DNA from: Rosa chinensis
Taxonomy: Eukaryota; Streptophyta; Magnoliopsida; Rosales; Rosaceae
Direction: 5' to 3'
NCBI RefSeq assembly: GCF_002994745.2
Contig: NC_037091.1
Coordinates: forward strand, 56,777,612 to 56,841,611
Length of the DNA: 64,000 bases
Shown: positions 21,300 through 32,364 of the stretch, one piece after another
Layout of the letters: every line of letters starts with the position of its first letter
Numbering within the stretch: position 1 is the stretch's first letter
The notes under the pieces: model-generated
What the model was told of the DNA's origin: nothing
Database searches by the model: none
The model's input: the letters and a program-made list of their open reading frames with translations, nothing else
Made by a program: the position numbers and the translations under genes

Positions 21300-23087
21300 A
21301 TGGCTAGCAGAAGTGGCGAGGGTGTTGGAGACCAAGCAGATTAAGCCACCAACCCTCAGCCCAACCCTACCAATCCATCAACCGTTAACCGTGAATTGTT
21401 CACCACACCAATTAAAGTGGACGGCCAAAATCTCAATGCCCCCGAGATACTCTCGACACAATCTGTCGTGGAAAATCAGACCGGCTCAAGCCATCAAGCG
21501 CAAGGCCGGGATCTTGCTGCTATGTTAGAAATAGCCTTGGCAGACTTGCACAATGCAAACAGAGATCGAGAAAAGGAATGAAAGGAGAAGGCAGAAGCTC
21601 AAAATCAAGTAGCGACATTATTGTCAAAATTTGAGGAGCTGAAGAAAGCGCTAGGAACAAATGCACGACCAAGCCAAAGTGAACATTCCCAAAGCGCAAG
21701 GCTCAGTCTAAGCACAGGGACAAGAGTAGCACCATTACCGGTAATCCCAATGGGTGTCGCCCTAAACCCAGCTGAACTAGCGGGATTAGGACCGACACCA
21801 CCACTACAGGTAGCACAAGAGCAGGTGGTGGACTCACAGCCGCAATATAATAATTCATTCAGCGCCGGTCAACAAAGAGGAACTGGAAACGTGCTTGCAC
21901 CACGACAACAGATTGTGGCACCAACCCAACACATGCCTAGACTGACTGTTGACGCCACCACCTTGATACTGGAAAAAATGCGGGAGCTAGAGGAAAGGTT
22001 ACTCAGAGCTGAGGCTGGCATCCCACCACTAGCGTAGAATCCACTCTTTGCGGCATGACTTGGTCCATTTACCGCCAAAATTTTGCAAACCGTCAGACCC
22101 ACATATGCCAAAACACCCAAGATAGCCCAATTTGGCGGATCAACAGATCCATTCGTGCACATGGACACTTTCAAGAAGGTGACGAGTAACAAGGGATTTG
22201 AGGAAGCAATGCTTTGTCACCTATTCAGCGAAACGTTGGATGGCGAGGCAATGAGTTGGTTTTTCGAATGCCCACCAGGTTCCATGGACTCATTCTCAGC
22301 TCTGTCAAATGCATTTCTGTCAAGATTCATGCTCATGACAGACGGTTACCAAAACTCCAGCCAACTATTCAGCATCAGCCAGGGATTTGACGAGTCGTTA
22401 AAATCATTTGTAACAAGGTGGAGGACCGCAACATCAAGATGCCGGGAACTTGACAAAACAATGGCGCTAGCGGCCTTCAAGCAAGGACTCCACAAGGCAA
22501 GTTTTCTATACCACCTCAATTGTAATTGTCCAAATGCCACATATGACTACGTCATGAATGAGGCAGTCCTGCATGCCCAAGCCGAGTACAGCACTTATGG
22601 CGCCACACCACCACCACCGCAAACTCCACTTAAAAACCCCCAACCCGCCACGTTCCAACAAGGAAACACCACCACCACTCCAAACATAACCACACCACCC
22701 AATGACAAAAAAAGGGAATGGCAGCAGGGTAATTATCAAGACAAGCGGCAAAAGGATCAACATTATCATAAAAAGGGCAACATATCTTTTCACAATGATC
22801 GCAGCGACAATCGAGACAACCGCCACAATAAGCCCGCCACAAGTGCTCAAAAATTTGAGGTCTTTACAGTCTTGACGGCGTCGTATGAAGAAATATATGA
22901 TCAGTGCAAGGATCAAATACCGCCACCACCCCCAAGAAAATACCCCAGAGTAGGAAAACCTAGAAACACCGGCAAATGGTGCAAACACCATGAAGACAGC
23001 GGTCACAACACCAACGACTGCAACGCCCTCAAGACTGCAATTGAGTCATTGTATTGTGACGGAAAGCTGGAGCAGTACAAGGTCTGA
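21300..23087 (+). pseudogene. gag: gag of the Tat-like element, broken by in-frame stops
   Basis: Gag forms the cytoplasmic virus-like particle that packages element RNA. One frame runs from the ATG at 21300. It includes the capsid-like retrotransposon gag domain (about 22150-22480: EAMSWFFECPPGS, FVTRWRTATSRCRELD), a Pro/Gln/Asn-rich linker, and a nucleic-acid-binding knuckle of the form CKHHEDSGHNTNDC near 22980. Stops in that frame lie at 21342-21344 (TAA), 21579-21581 (TGA), 22035-22037 (TAG) and 23085-23087 (TGA). The last may be the natural gag end or another mutation, since the same frame continues into the protease region. The protein cannot be made intact from this copy. Confidence 0.85.
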
Positions 23088-23120
23088 CAACCGCCTCCGG
23101 TTGTCGCCAACATCGAACCA

Positions 23121-26100
23121 ATGCGGCGGATCAGCACCATTGATGGCGGTGCTTTCATAGGCAACCTATCACACAGAGCAAGAAAGCGTTATGAGCGCGC
23201 TTACCACCCAAAAGAGGTATTCAATATCCGCTATGACTGGTCAGCCAAAATGGCCAAAACAGGTTGGGAGCCTATCACTTTCTCCGAGGAGGAGGAGCGA
23301 GGTATTCACACACCTCATGATGACCCATTCTTGATAGATGATGTCCTCGACAAATCGTCTGTAAGAAGGGTACTAGTGGATAGCGGACAGCTGTCAACAT
23401 CATATTCAATGGCTGTTACAAGCAACTGCAATGCAACAATAAACTTTTGCAAGACCACGAGCCGCTACTCAGTTTCTCCGGCGACGTGACCCAACCTCTG
23501 GGGTCAGATTATATGCGCTTATCGATCGGGACAAGCCCTTGCACGGCGGAAATACATACTGAATTCATAGTGGTAGACTGCTTCAGCTCATACAATGCCA
23601 TTATCGGTCGCCCAGCTCTCAACAAGCTGAAATGCATCATCGTCGAGTACATGTTACTCATGAAGTTCCCGACACCCAATGGCATCCGGTCTGTTAGGGG
23701 AAGTCAGTCAATTGCACGATAGTGTTACTCAACGACGGTGTCAAGGTCAAGAGGCAGGCACGAAATTTTAACGGTAGCTAATACACCATAGTTGACGGAC
23801 AAAATCGATGACCCCAAAGATGACGAAGAAAAATACTACAAAAAAGAGCCCGTAAACCCAGAGTCGTTGCTCCTTGTCGTATGCATCTCAAACGAGCACC
23901 CAGAGAGAACTGTTCGTATCAGAGCCTAACTCTCCCCCGAGATAGCGGCTGAACTCACCCAGTTTCTCAAGGAGAACGCCGCAGTCTTTGCATGGTCGTA
24001 CGCCGACATGCCAGGAATCTCTCCCGACATAATTCAACACAAACTCAGCATCAAGCCATCCTTTTATCCCGTCAAGCAGAAGCGACGAGCATTTGACGAA
24101 GAGAGATATCGGGCCATCAGGGAAGAGGTAACCAAGTTGCGTGACATAGACTTCATTCGTCAGGTTCATTACCCACAATGGATCTCCAACGTGGTGATGG
24201 TAAGGAAACCTAACGGAAAGTGGCGGATGTGTGTTGACTTCAAAGGTTTGAACAAGGCATGCCCCAAGGATAGCTTCCTGCTACCTCGCATTGACCAATT
24301 GGTTGATGCAACGGCAGGACATGAGTTTCTTAGTATGATGGATGCCTTTTCTGGCTACAACCAGATAAAGATGCACCCCGGCGACCAGGAGCACACAACA
24401 TTCACCACCGACAAGGGTTTATATTGCTACAATGTCATGCCCTTTGGCCTCAAAAATGCCAGAGCAACATACCAACGGTTGATGAACGCAATGTTTGCAG
24501 AACACTTGGGTAAGATCATTGAGGTATATGTCGACGACATGCTTGTCAAAAGCGTAAAGGCCAGTGGTCATGTGGCCAACCTCCGCATCATCTTTGCCAT
24601 TTTGTTAGCATATGGGATGCGCCTGAATCCGGAAAAATGTTTCTTTGGCGTAACCGCCAGCAAGTTCCTCGGATATATAGTCAGTGAGCGAGGAATAGAG
24701 GCTAACCCTGACAAAGTACAGGCAGTCATAAACATGAAATCTCCAGAGAAAAAAGTTGAGGTACAGAGTCTACAGGGAAAGTTAACGGCTCTTTCCCGGT
24801 TCATCTCCAGGCTAACCGACAAATGCCTACCCTTCTTCAAGGCAATGAAGCGGTCCCATTGCAAAGTGGTAGATTGGACGCCTGATTGTGAGGCGGCGTT
24901 TCAAAATCTCAAGGAGTATTTGGCCTCTGTTCCGCTACTCTCAACTCCGGTACCAGGCGAAACGCTATACATCTACCTAGCAGTGTCCAAGACAGCCATT
25001 AGCTGTGCAATTGTCCGCAGGGAGGCAATAGAAGAATTGCAGGTATTCTATGCCTGTAGAGGCATGAATGGAGCTGAAACAAGGTACCCGCCACTTGAGC
25101 AACTGGCGTTAACACTCATAATGGCCGCCAGGAGGTTGCGTCAATATTTCCAAGCACATACAATCCATGTTCTCACAAATCAACCGCTAAAGCAAGTTCT
25201 CCAAAGTCCGGAACACTCAGGACGCCTTAGCAAATGGGCAATAGAACTCAGCGAGTTCGACATCGATTACAGGCCAAGAACCGCCATCAGGGGGCAGGCT
25301 GTTGCTGACTTCATAGCAGAATTAACAGAACCACAGCCTGAACATACCATTGATGTAATGTCGGAGGACGGCATTCAGCAACCTGAAGCTGCACAGGCGA
25401 AGACACAATCATAATGGGATCTCTATGTAGACGGTTCCGCGTGCTCCAAGGCTTGTGGTGCCGATATAATCCTCACAGGGCCAGGGGGGCTTAACGCAGA
25501 GTACGCCCTAAAGTTCAACTTCAAGGCCTCGAACAATATGGCGGAATACGAAGCACTTATCGCAGGGTTATTATTAGCCATCGATTGTGGAGCAGAAAGT
25601 GTCAACATCTTCAGTGATTCATAGCTCGTGGTCAATCAAGTCAACGACATTTTTCAAGTCAAGGACAAACAACTGACGGCATACCTAGGGTACGCCAAGA
25701 CACTGCTCGGCAAGTTCAGTTTCTTCAACATCACGCAAATACCCCTTGAAAAGAATGCTAAAGCCGACTCCCTGGCACGCCTGGCAACAGCTCAACCACA
25801 TCAAAGTCCCGCCGACACTAGGGTGGAGACCCTTGAAAAGCCTAGCATCACAAAATCTCTGGCGGAAATCTACACCATCGAGGTAAGCCCAAATTGGATG
25901 GATGAGATACTAAATTACAAACGTGATAGCACATTGCCATCCGACAAAGTCGAAGCAAGACGACTGGTACAAAGGGCAACACGATACAACATTCAAAGTG
26001 GCAAACTCTACCGCCAAGGGTTCACACATCCCAACTTAAAGTGTTTAACGCCAGAGGAGGGAAAACAAGTCCTAGCAAAAATACACGCAGGAGAGTGCGG

Positions 26101-27115
26101 CAATCACTCAGGAGCTAGATCATTAGCCAACCGCACCATGCGCCAAGGATATTTTTGGCCGACATTGGGAGATGACGCCAAAGAAACTTCAAGATCATGT
26201 CACAAATGTCAGCAATACATAGACCTGCCGCATGCACCAGCAGAACCGTTATCCATCATCATTGCACCCTGGATTCACTCTATGTGGGGGCTAGACATTG
26301 TCGAAAAACTCCCAACCGCCAAAGGTCAGTTCAAATACATAATCGTAGCCATCGATTACGACAGTAAGTGGATCGAGGCTGAACCTTTAACGGCCATCAC
26401 AACTGCTAAAGTCCAGCATTTCTTATGGAAAAATATCTAATGTCGTTATGGACTGCCCGATACAATCATTACCGATAACGGAACGCAATTCAACAACGAA
26501 GAACTCATCAGCTTCACCGCCAAACTAGGAACCCAGATGCATTTCGCTTCAGTGGCACACCCCCAGACCAATGGCTAGGTGGAATCCGCCAACAAAATCA
26601 TCAAGAAGCTGCTAAAAAAGAAATTGGAAGACAAAAAAGGCTTATGGGCTGAGAAGCTCCCGGAAGTTCTTTGGGCCATCCGGACAACGCCAACATCCGC
26701 CAACGGCGAAACTCCATTCTGCATGATATTTGGCACAGAAGCAGTCCTCCCTATTGAGGTAACCCAACCAACAGCTAGGATTGACGGACATAACACCACA
26801 ACAAACGTTGCCGGCGTCAACCTCTACAAAGATCTATTGGAGGAAAAACGAGATAAAGCCCACCTGCAGAACTTGCAAAACAAACGGCGGGTGTCGCATT
26901 TTTACAACAATCGTGTGAAGGCTAGAAAACTACAACTTGGCGACTGGGTCATGAAAGAAGTCATACCACCGCCAAAAGCACTTCGCTCAACTTGGGAGGG
27001 ACCTTATCAAATCATAGAAGTAGTGAGCCCCGACACATTTTACTTAAAAACCAAGGAAGGCGTCACGTCCACTCACCCGTGGAACACTCAACACCTCCGC
27101 TACTACTATAAGTAG
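23121..27115 (+). pseudogene. pol: pol of the Tat-like element: protease, RT, two RNase H domains, integrase
   Basis: Domains in order: protease (VLVDSG near 23370); reverse transcriptase (about 24080-24700, VYVDDMLVKS as the catalytic YVDD box, NAMFAEHLG); classical RNase H (about 24960-25320, ending RGQAVADFIAEL); a second, archaeal-type RNase H (about 25420-25790, LYVDGSA, NMAEYEALIAG, NAKADSLARLA); and integrase (about 26080-27110) with an HHCC zinc finger (HxxxxGNHSG, CHKCQ) and the D,D,E residues in GLDIVEK, TDNGTQF and VESANK. Damage: a frame change between about 23400 and 23450, and in-frame stops at 23720, 25412, 25622, 26438 and 26576. The C-terminus ends HLRYYYK at 27115. The domain set fits Tat-lineage Ty3/gypsy. 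Confidence 0.92.
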
Positions 27116-27540
27116 CGCCGCAACATGCCCACGAGCATCTTCACTTAGCTAATTTTTGCAAAGTTTAGCTAAGAAAAGCTACCCTACGGGTACATATTTT
27201 TGTAAGACGCTGGGTCCGCCCAGTCGTCAATGAAACGAGGAATTATTCAAACCATTGTCCCAAACATGCACCAAAAAAAAAAAAAAAAACAAATATATCA
27301 AGTCTAGCCTGGCCAACACCTTTGCTCCTCAGGACAAGGGCGATATACATACATTTAACGGGCCAATCTTAATCCCTTTCATGTTTCATTGACGTTCAAA
27401 AATATTTCTGCCACAACCCCAAGAGATTTAGCGGACAAACATCCATCATAACAAAAGTACTATTTTACTTACAAAAATGTGGCAAAAACGCCACAATACT
27501 AGGAAAAGCAATTACATTAAAAATTCCATATCAACATATC
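27116..27540. other. Non-coding spacer between integrase and the antisense gene
   Basis: About 425 bp with an A-run at 27274-27289. It should contain the 3' ends of both the sense pol and the antisense transcripts. No domain seen. Confidence 0.45.
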
Positions 27541-30354
27541 CTAATCTTGACCGGCTTGAGAGGAGGACCCCGAAACACGATCACCACGGCGGCATTTCTC
27601 CTCAAGCAGACGAGAGCCCATTTTTCTCTTCTCAGCTTTACTTGTCGGCTTCGGAGTCTCAGGATTACCATCAGACCTCATGCCATCTTCTCCAGAAGAA
27701 CCACTCTCTTCGTTACCATCAGAAGAGCCATTTTCTGAGGAACCGCCATCTTCAGATCCCACAACATCCTCAAAGGCGACATCCTCGCCAGGCGTCGACT
27801 TTGGAGGGGCTTGATCAGCTAATATCTTGTCAAAGTTCAAGTAGCCGCTGTCTTTGAGCTCTTTAAAGTTGGCAGCTGCACCTTGTTTACCAGCATCCGT
27901 TAGAAGTGCCTTGAACTCTGTTGATTTCTTAAAAGCATCAACCGCCTCCAGGCGCACCATCTCCCTCTCGTCCTCCGCCAACCTGGTCATCTCTTCCTGC
28001 CTAGCCGACTGGAAGTCCGCCAACTATTTCTCTTTGGAGGTAAGCGCCTCTTGCAACGGAGCGATGGTATCTTCTCTCTCAGTTTTCTCCTTCTTCAGGA
28101 CCTCCAGCGCGGTATTAAGGTTGGGAATAGTGGCGGTATCGGCGATGGTCTTATCCACAACACACTTGAACTTCTCTTTGACGTTGAGAAGAGCACCGTC
28201 AAGCTTGGCAATGTCCCCAGCAGTGGACTTATTCTTCTCCCTCTCGGCCGCCAAGTCACGTTGTGCCTGCAGAAGTTCTTCTTTCAGTTTGCGTTCCTCC
28301 GCCGAGCCCTGGTGAAGGTAGAGCTCATGGGCACCCTTCAAAATCAGATCCAGGGATTTCTCCAGCTTTGACGACGCCGTTGGCCGAGGAACTCTCACCT
28401 CATAACTGAAACCAAGGCGCTCACAGATCTTGTGCAGAAAGGCCTGTTGATTGGCGGGTGCACTTTGCACTAATCCTACGACAGGGTTGTCAGAGACAAA
28501 TTTTCCTCCTACATCTCTATGGCCAGCCGCAACATGCTTTTCCGCCACATGCTTCTCTTCAACCTTCATCTTCTTCGAGGGATCTGAAGGAACGGTAGAG
28601 GCGACAATCTTCCTCTTCTGCGGTACGCCGGATCCTACTACTGGTTGTCCGCCAACATCCCCACTAGTACCGCCAACAACCTTTGAACCGACATGTTTTG
28701 ACCCTCCAATGTCGGCCCCAGCTTTTGTTCTTCTCTCCCTCACCTTCGCCCACAGTCATATCTGCCTCCCCGACAAGAGTTGTCGCCTTCTCCTGTGACT
28801 TATCAGCGGGTATCTCCAGGGCAAACCCCGTATCTTCCTCGTTCTCTTGTTCACTCTCCTCCGCCACATTCTTTCCTTTGGCCCCTGTCTTCTTCTTCTT
28901 CAGATTGGTGCGATTCGAGTGTAGCGGAGCCGCCAAAATCTTCGCCTCTCCCGCCGTCGTTATCTCCCTCGTATGAGGATCAACAGTCTGTTTCTGCACC
29001 TTGGCCGCCTCGTCAATCATAAAATTGACGTAGTCCTTAATCCCGCCAATGTAAGCCATCGCTTTTTTAAGAACTTCGGTGGTTCTTTTGTTCGTACGAA
29101 TCATAACTACAAAAGAAAGCATGTATACCGTCACTTTTGGGACAAATAACAACATATCACAATTCTAATGATTCCACTTACCAGGCTCCCGAGTCAAGCG
29201 CAAGCGAATAAGTAGTGACCAATGTGAGAGGACGCAAAGATCTAGGCAGCTTTTGTGCTCCCAACAATAGTGCACCCGACACACCCGCTGTTGTTCAATG
29301 TCCGTCAACTTCGGTCAACAACCCTCTGCAGGCAGAGACAAGATATCACATAGCGAAACAGACGCAATAACAAAACATGGTGGCATAAACAACAAGCAGG
29401 GCAGCAAATATCACACAATACAAAAACAAAGCCTCAAGCACATGGACAACAACCTTTTATGGCTTGGAGCTTCGAGGGAACCCAGAACCGCGGAACCTTC
29501 ACCCCATCTGGCCTTGTGTCATACTCCCAACCATCGGTGGCAACACACACAGCGGCCAGCCATGTTGTGGAAGAATCGCGCGTATGTTCTAGAAGTTTCG
29601 GAGCTCCAGGTCGACAAGTTAGTTTAACAGTCCCGCTACATTTTTTCCTCTTGTTATATGTCAACTCGTAGAAGAATAATACTTTAGCCACTGTCGGAAA
29701 TTCACACCCCGACAAATCCCACAAAGCGGTCAAAGCCAATAACATCTTCCACATGTTTATGGACACTTGACCCACCGCAACATTCAATTCATGCAGCAGA
29801 TATTGCAGGCTCGGAAGTAGTGGCAGCTTCACTCTGTGATTCAGTATAGCCTCATGAATAGCGGCATAACCCTCCGACAAGTCAGTAGCCTTCTCGCCCT
29901 TCCCTAATGGCCGCAACTTCACGATTTGGGGCAGGCGAAACCTATCTTTCATCTTCTGTATTTTTTGCCACGACATAATAGAGGAAAGTTCATCTACTCT
30001 GACACCATCACTCATAACCCACGAGAAATTGTTAGGTCTGGAACTTTGACCCTCATCCCCAACCTCAATCCCTTCGTCACTTTGTCCAGAGGCGCCAACA
30101 CTTTCTTCGCTACTATCGGACACTTCCTCCTCCCTGGTGCAACGAACAACTTCGTGTTCCTCACTCTGACGTGCTGCCATAGGTGACGGATAAATAGTCT
30201 GGAGAGGGATAAGATCTAGCGGTTCTTCAGGGCTACCTCCTGCAGAAGTAGGACGACGCAACGAATCAATAAAACCCCTCTCCGACGAATTAAGCGACGA
30301 CACGTCTGATTCTTCACTACTTGAGATATCGATAAAGGCCGACATGCCACACAA
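27541..30354 (-). pseudogene. Antisense additional gene of the Tat-like element (gypsy-type transposon domain, Pfam PF04195-like)
   Basis: It lies on the strand opposite gag-pol. The first exon (about 30354-29450) starts with an acidic Ser-rich stretch (DISSSEESDVSSLNSSE) followed by a conserved block: MKDRFRLPQIVKLRPLGKGE, KLPLLPSLQYLLHELNVAVG, SINMWKMLLALTALWDLSG. This resembles the plant 'putative gypsy type transposon' domain. A likely second exon lies at about 29184-29322 and a third begins near 29117 (FVVMIRTNKRTTEVLKKAM). The distal part (about 28743-27541) is Lys/Glu/Ala-rich coiled coil with an acidic Ser/Gly tail. Breaks: an in-frame TAG at 28024-28026, a frame change near 28700-28745 and at least one stop in exon 2. 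Antisense extra ORFs are documented in Tat elements; their function is unknown. Confidence 0.72.
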
Positions 30355-31842
30355 ACACTTTAAACCTAGAAGTTAGCAATCAAGTCAGATCTAAACCTAC
30401 CTCATGCCATCAACAACAAGAACTCATTTAAGAACAGTCACTCCAAAACCCCATAAAGTACCTGAAAGGTCCCAGAAAAGCCAGAAACCCTCAGACACAG
30501 AATAACACAAAAACCCGTACAAACAGAGCAAATGCATTCACACAAACCAGGCCAAAACAAGAACAAAAAAAAAAAAAAAAAAAACCCAGAAACAGAGCAT
30601 ACCTCAAAGTCGAAGAAGCAAATGCCGACGAGCAACGAAGCAGACCAACCGTAAAATGAGCTCGACCACCTCATCTCTCCTTCAAATTCTTTTCTTCTTT
30701 CTTTCCTCCACTCGATCAACGCAATTTGCAGATTTTTGTTTTCTCTGGTTCTCTCTCACTCAGAAAAGAGTACAAAGGAACATAATAGGGCAAAGTGAGT
30801 AAACTCGATTTCGTCTCCCCCTTAAATACAAACTTTAACGACAAATCTCAGCCGTCTCCGAAAAGTAACCGCCTGCCATGATCACGCCACGTACCCCCAC
30901 TAACCAAGACGACGCCACGGTAAAAAAGACATGATCATAAATGCAACATTTATGATGAAGCGATAACGGCTGCGTAGCGACGTTTTCGCTCAAGCCATTC
31001 CTATCAACAGCCCCCACGTGTCACCTACAGTGTCAGTGGATCACACAGAATCTAGCCAAATAACCCTAAAATTCAAAAATCACTGCCATAAACACCTCTC
31101 TTCCGCTAAATAGCCTCATCTCCTGCCATTTGGCCTTCTCCTCCGCTACTTAGCCTTATTCTCCACTAAATATCCTCATCCCCCCCTACGAATCATCAAA
31201 CAACGAGTCAACGATCCTCCACAACACAAGTGTTACCGCCAACATTGTCATTTCACCTCTAACATTTACCTTGCTCTAACAAACTTGCAAGGCAATCATA
31301 CCATCACTCATCAACTGACAACTACTGGACAACATGTCTCCGACATCGTGACTTCCGATAATAATCGACTGTCACTCACCCGACACAATTTACATTTAGC
31401 GGAACATTGCCAACCAGGGATATCTCATTTATCATCGGTACAGCGACCTTAACGAGGTGGTGCAGTCAAGTTCTTCTCCTCCTGGAAAGAGTAAGGGAAC
31501 AGTTAACACAGCTTACGGCAGCCACTGATCCGGCAGTTAACTTCCCGACGCTAAGGCTCTGAAAGAGTGGGATAGCTACCCACCGCCTCATGCTGTCACA
31601 CAGCTCCCCTCAACAAACAATTATCCGACCAAATGGAGGTCTTTCTTAGCCGAGGAGTGGGGGACTCCCTGGAGGGCCTAGCAGGGGCCCACCCAAAAGG
31701 GCAAAAAGTGCTCGCTCAAACAAAATCCATGGTTGACGATGCACTCGCACTGATTATGCCCGACATGTAACTAAAAGTTCCGCCTTAGTTGTGGTAACTC
31801 CCCAACCAAGAAATCCCTCCTTGACTGGGGACTTGGGGGACT
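30355..31842. other. Leader of the antisense gene and 3' non-coding part of the Tat-like element
   Basis: On the minus strand a TATTTAAG box (30821-30828) and a pyrimidine/GA-rich leader precede the antisense start codon, so this may be its promoter. An A-run lies at about 30567-30586. The rest up to the polypurine tract is C-rich and non-coding. Confidence 0.45.
31826..31841 (+). promoter_or_regulatory. Polypurine tract of the Tat-like element
   Basis: tggggacttggggga, G-rich and ending 1-2 bases before the 3' LTR. It is the expected primer site for plus-strand synthesis. Purity is imperfect (ctt inside). Confidence 0.6.
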
Positions 31843-32359
31843 TGTATATACATAGCAATTACCAGCCATAATCTGCACTCATACTTAACCATGTCACCTT
31901 GGCGGAGTAACTTCAATGGAGTAATCTCCGAAAACACAGCAAGACAACCTTCACCGGCAAGCCAGCTCCAGGCCGAAATATGCCTTGACGCGCTGACACG
32001 CGCCACCCAATGTTGTCTCTGCAGAAAGAACCAAAACTCAGCAAACTGAAGGATATCAGTCCCACATCGAAAACAAAAGTGAGGTAGCTCACTATTTCAC
32101 CTATAAAAGGTCCACTTCTCTCTCTTCATTGATTACACGTTCAATAGCTATTTACCGCTATATTTGTCAATACAAGTACATCGTTTAACTTTAGCATCGG
32201 AGGAGCGAAGACCGCCAACCACGGTCTCCCCTCTTAACGCCGTTGTATTTCTCTTGACAGATTAGCGGGATTTCGTGAACTACACATATATCGGAAGATT
32301 AGACCATTGTCGACGTTATCGGAAGCCGACATCATATGGCGGTATTCTGAGCATTAACA
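31843..32359 (+). repeat. 3' LTR of the Tat-like element
   Basis: 517 bp, same TG...CA ends as the 5' LTR. Followed directly by the duplicated target ttagt (32360-32364). Confidence 0.93.
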
Positions 32360-32364
32360 TTAGT

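Larger units (their letters stand above)
20728..32359 (+). mobile_element. Full-length Ty3/gypsy LTR retrotransposon, Tat-like, with antisense extra gene
   Basis: The element is 11,632 bp. The two LTRs (20728-21244 and 31843-32359) are both 517 bp with TG...CA ends, flanked by the perfect 5-bp duplication ttagt (20723-20727 and 32360-32364). A primer-binding site starts 1 bp after the 5' LTR and a G-rich polypurine tract abuts the 3' LTR. Order: gag, protease, reverse transcriptase, RNase H, a second RNase H, integrase, antisense gene. The dual RNase H and the extra reverse-strand gene before the 3' LTR are features known from the Tat lineage (Tat/Ogre/Retand). The LTRs differ at 19 positions by my hand count (17 transitions), about 3.7 percent, so it is relatively young. 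Multiple in-frame stops and a frameshift make this copy non-autonomous. Confidence 0.93.

Noticed and set aside
27854..29022. Plus-strand Ser/Pro-rich frames in the 3' part of the Tat-like element
   Set aside because: Complement of the Lys/Glu/Ala-rich antisense gene; codon complementarity explains them.
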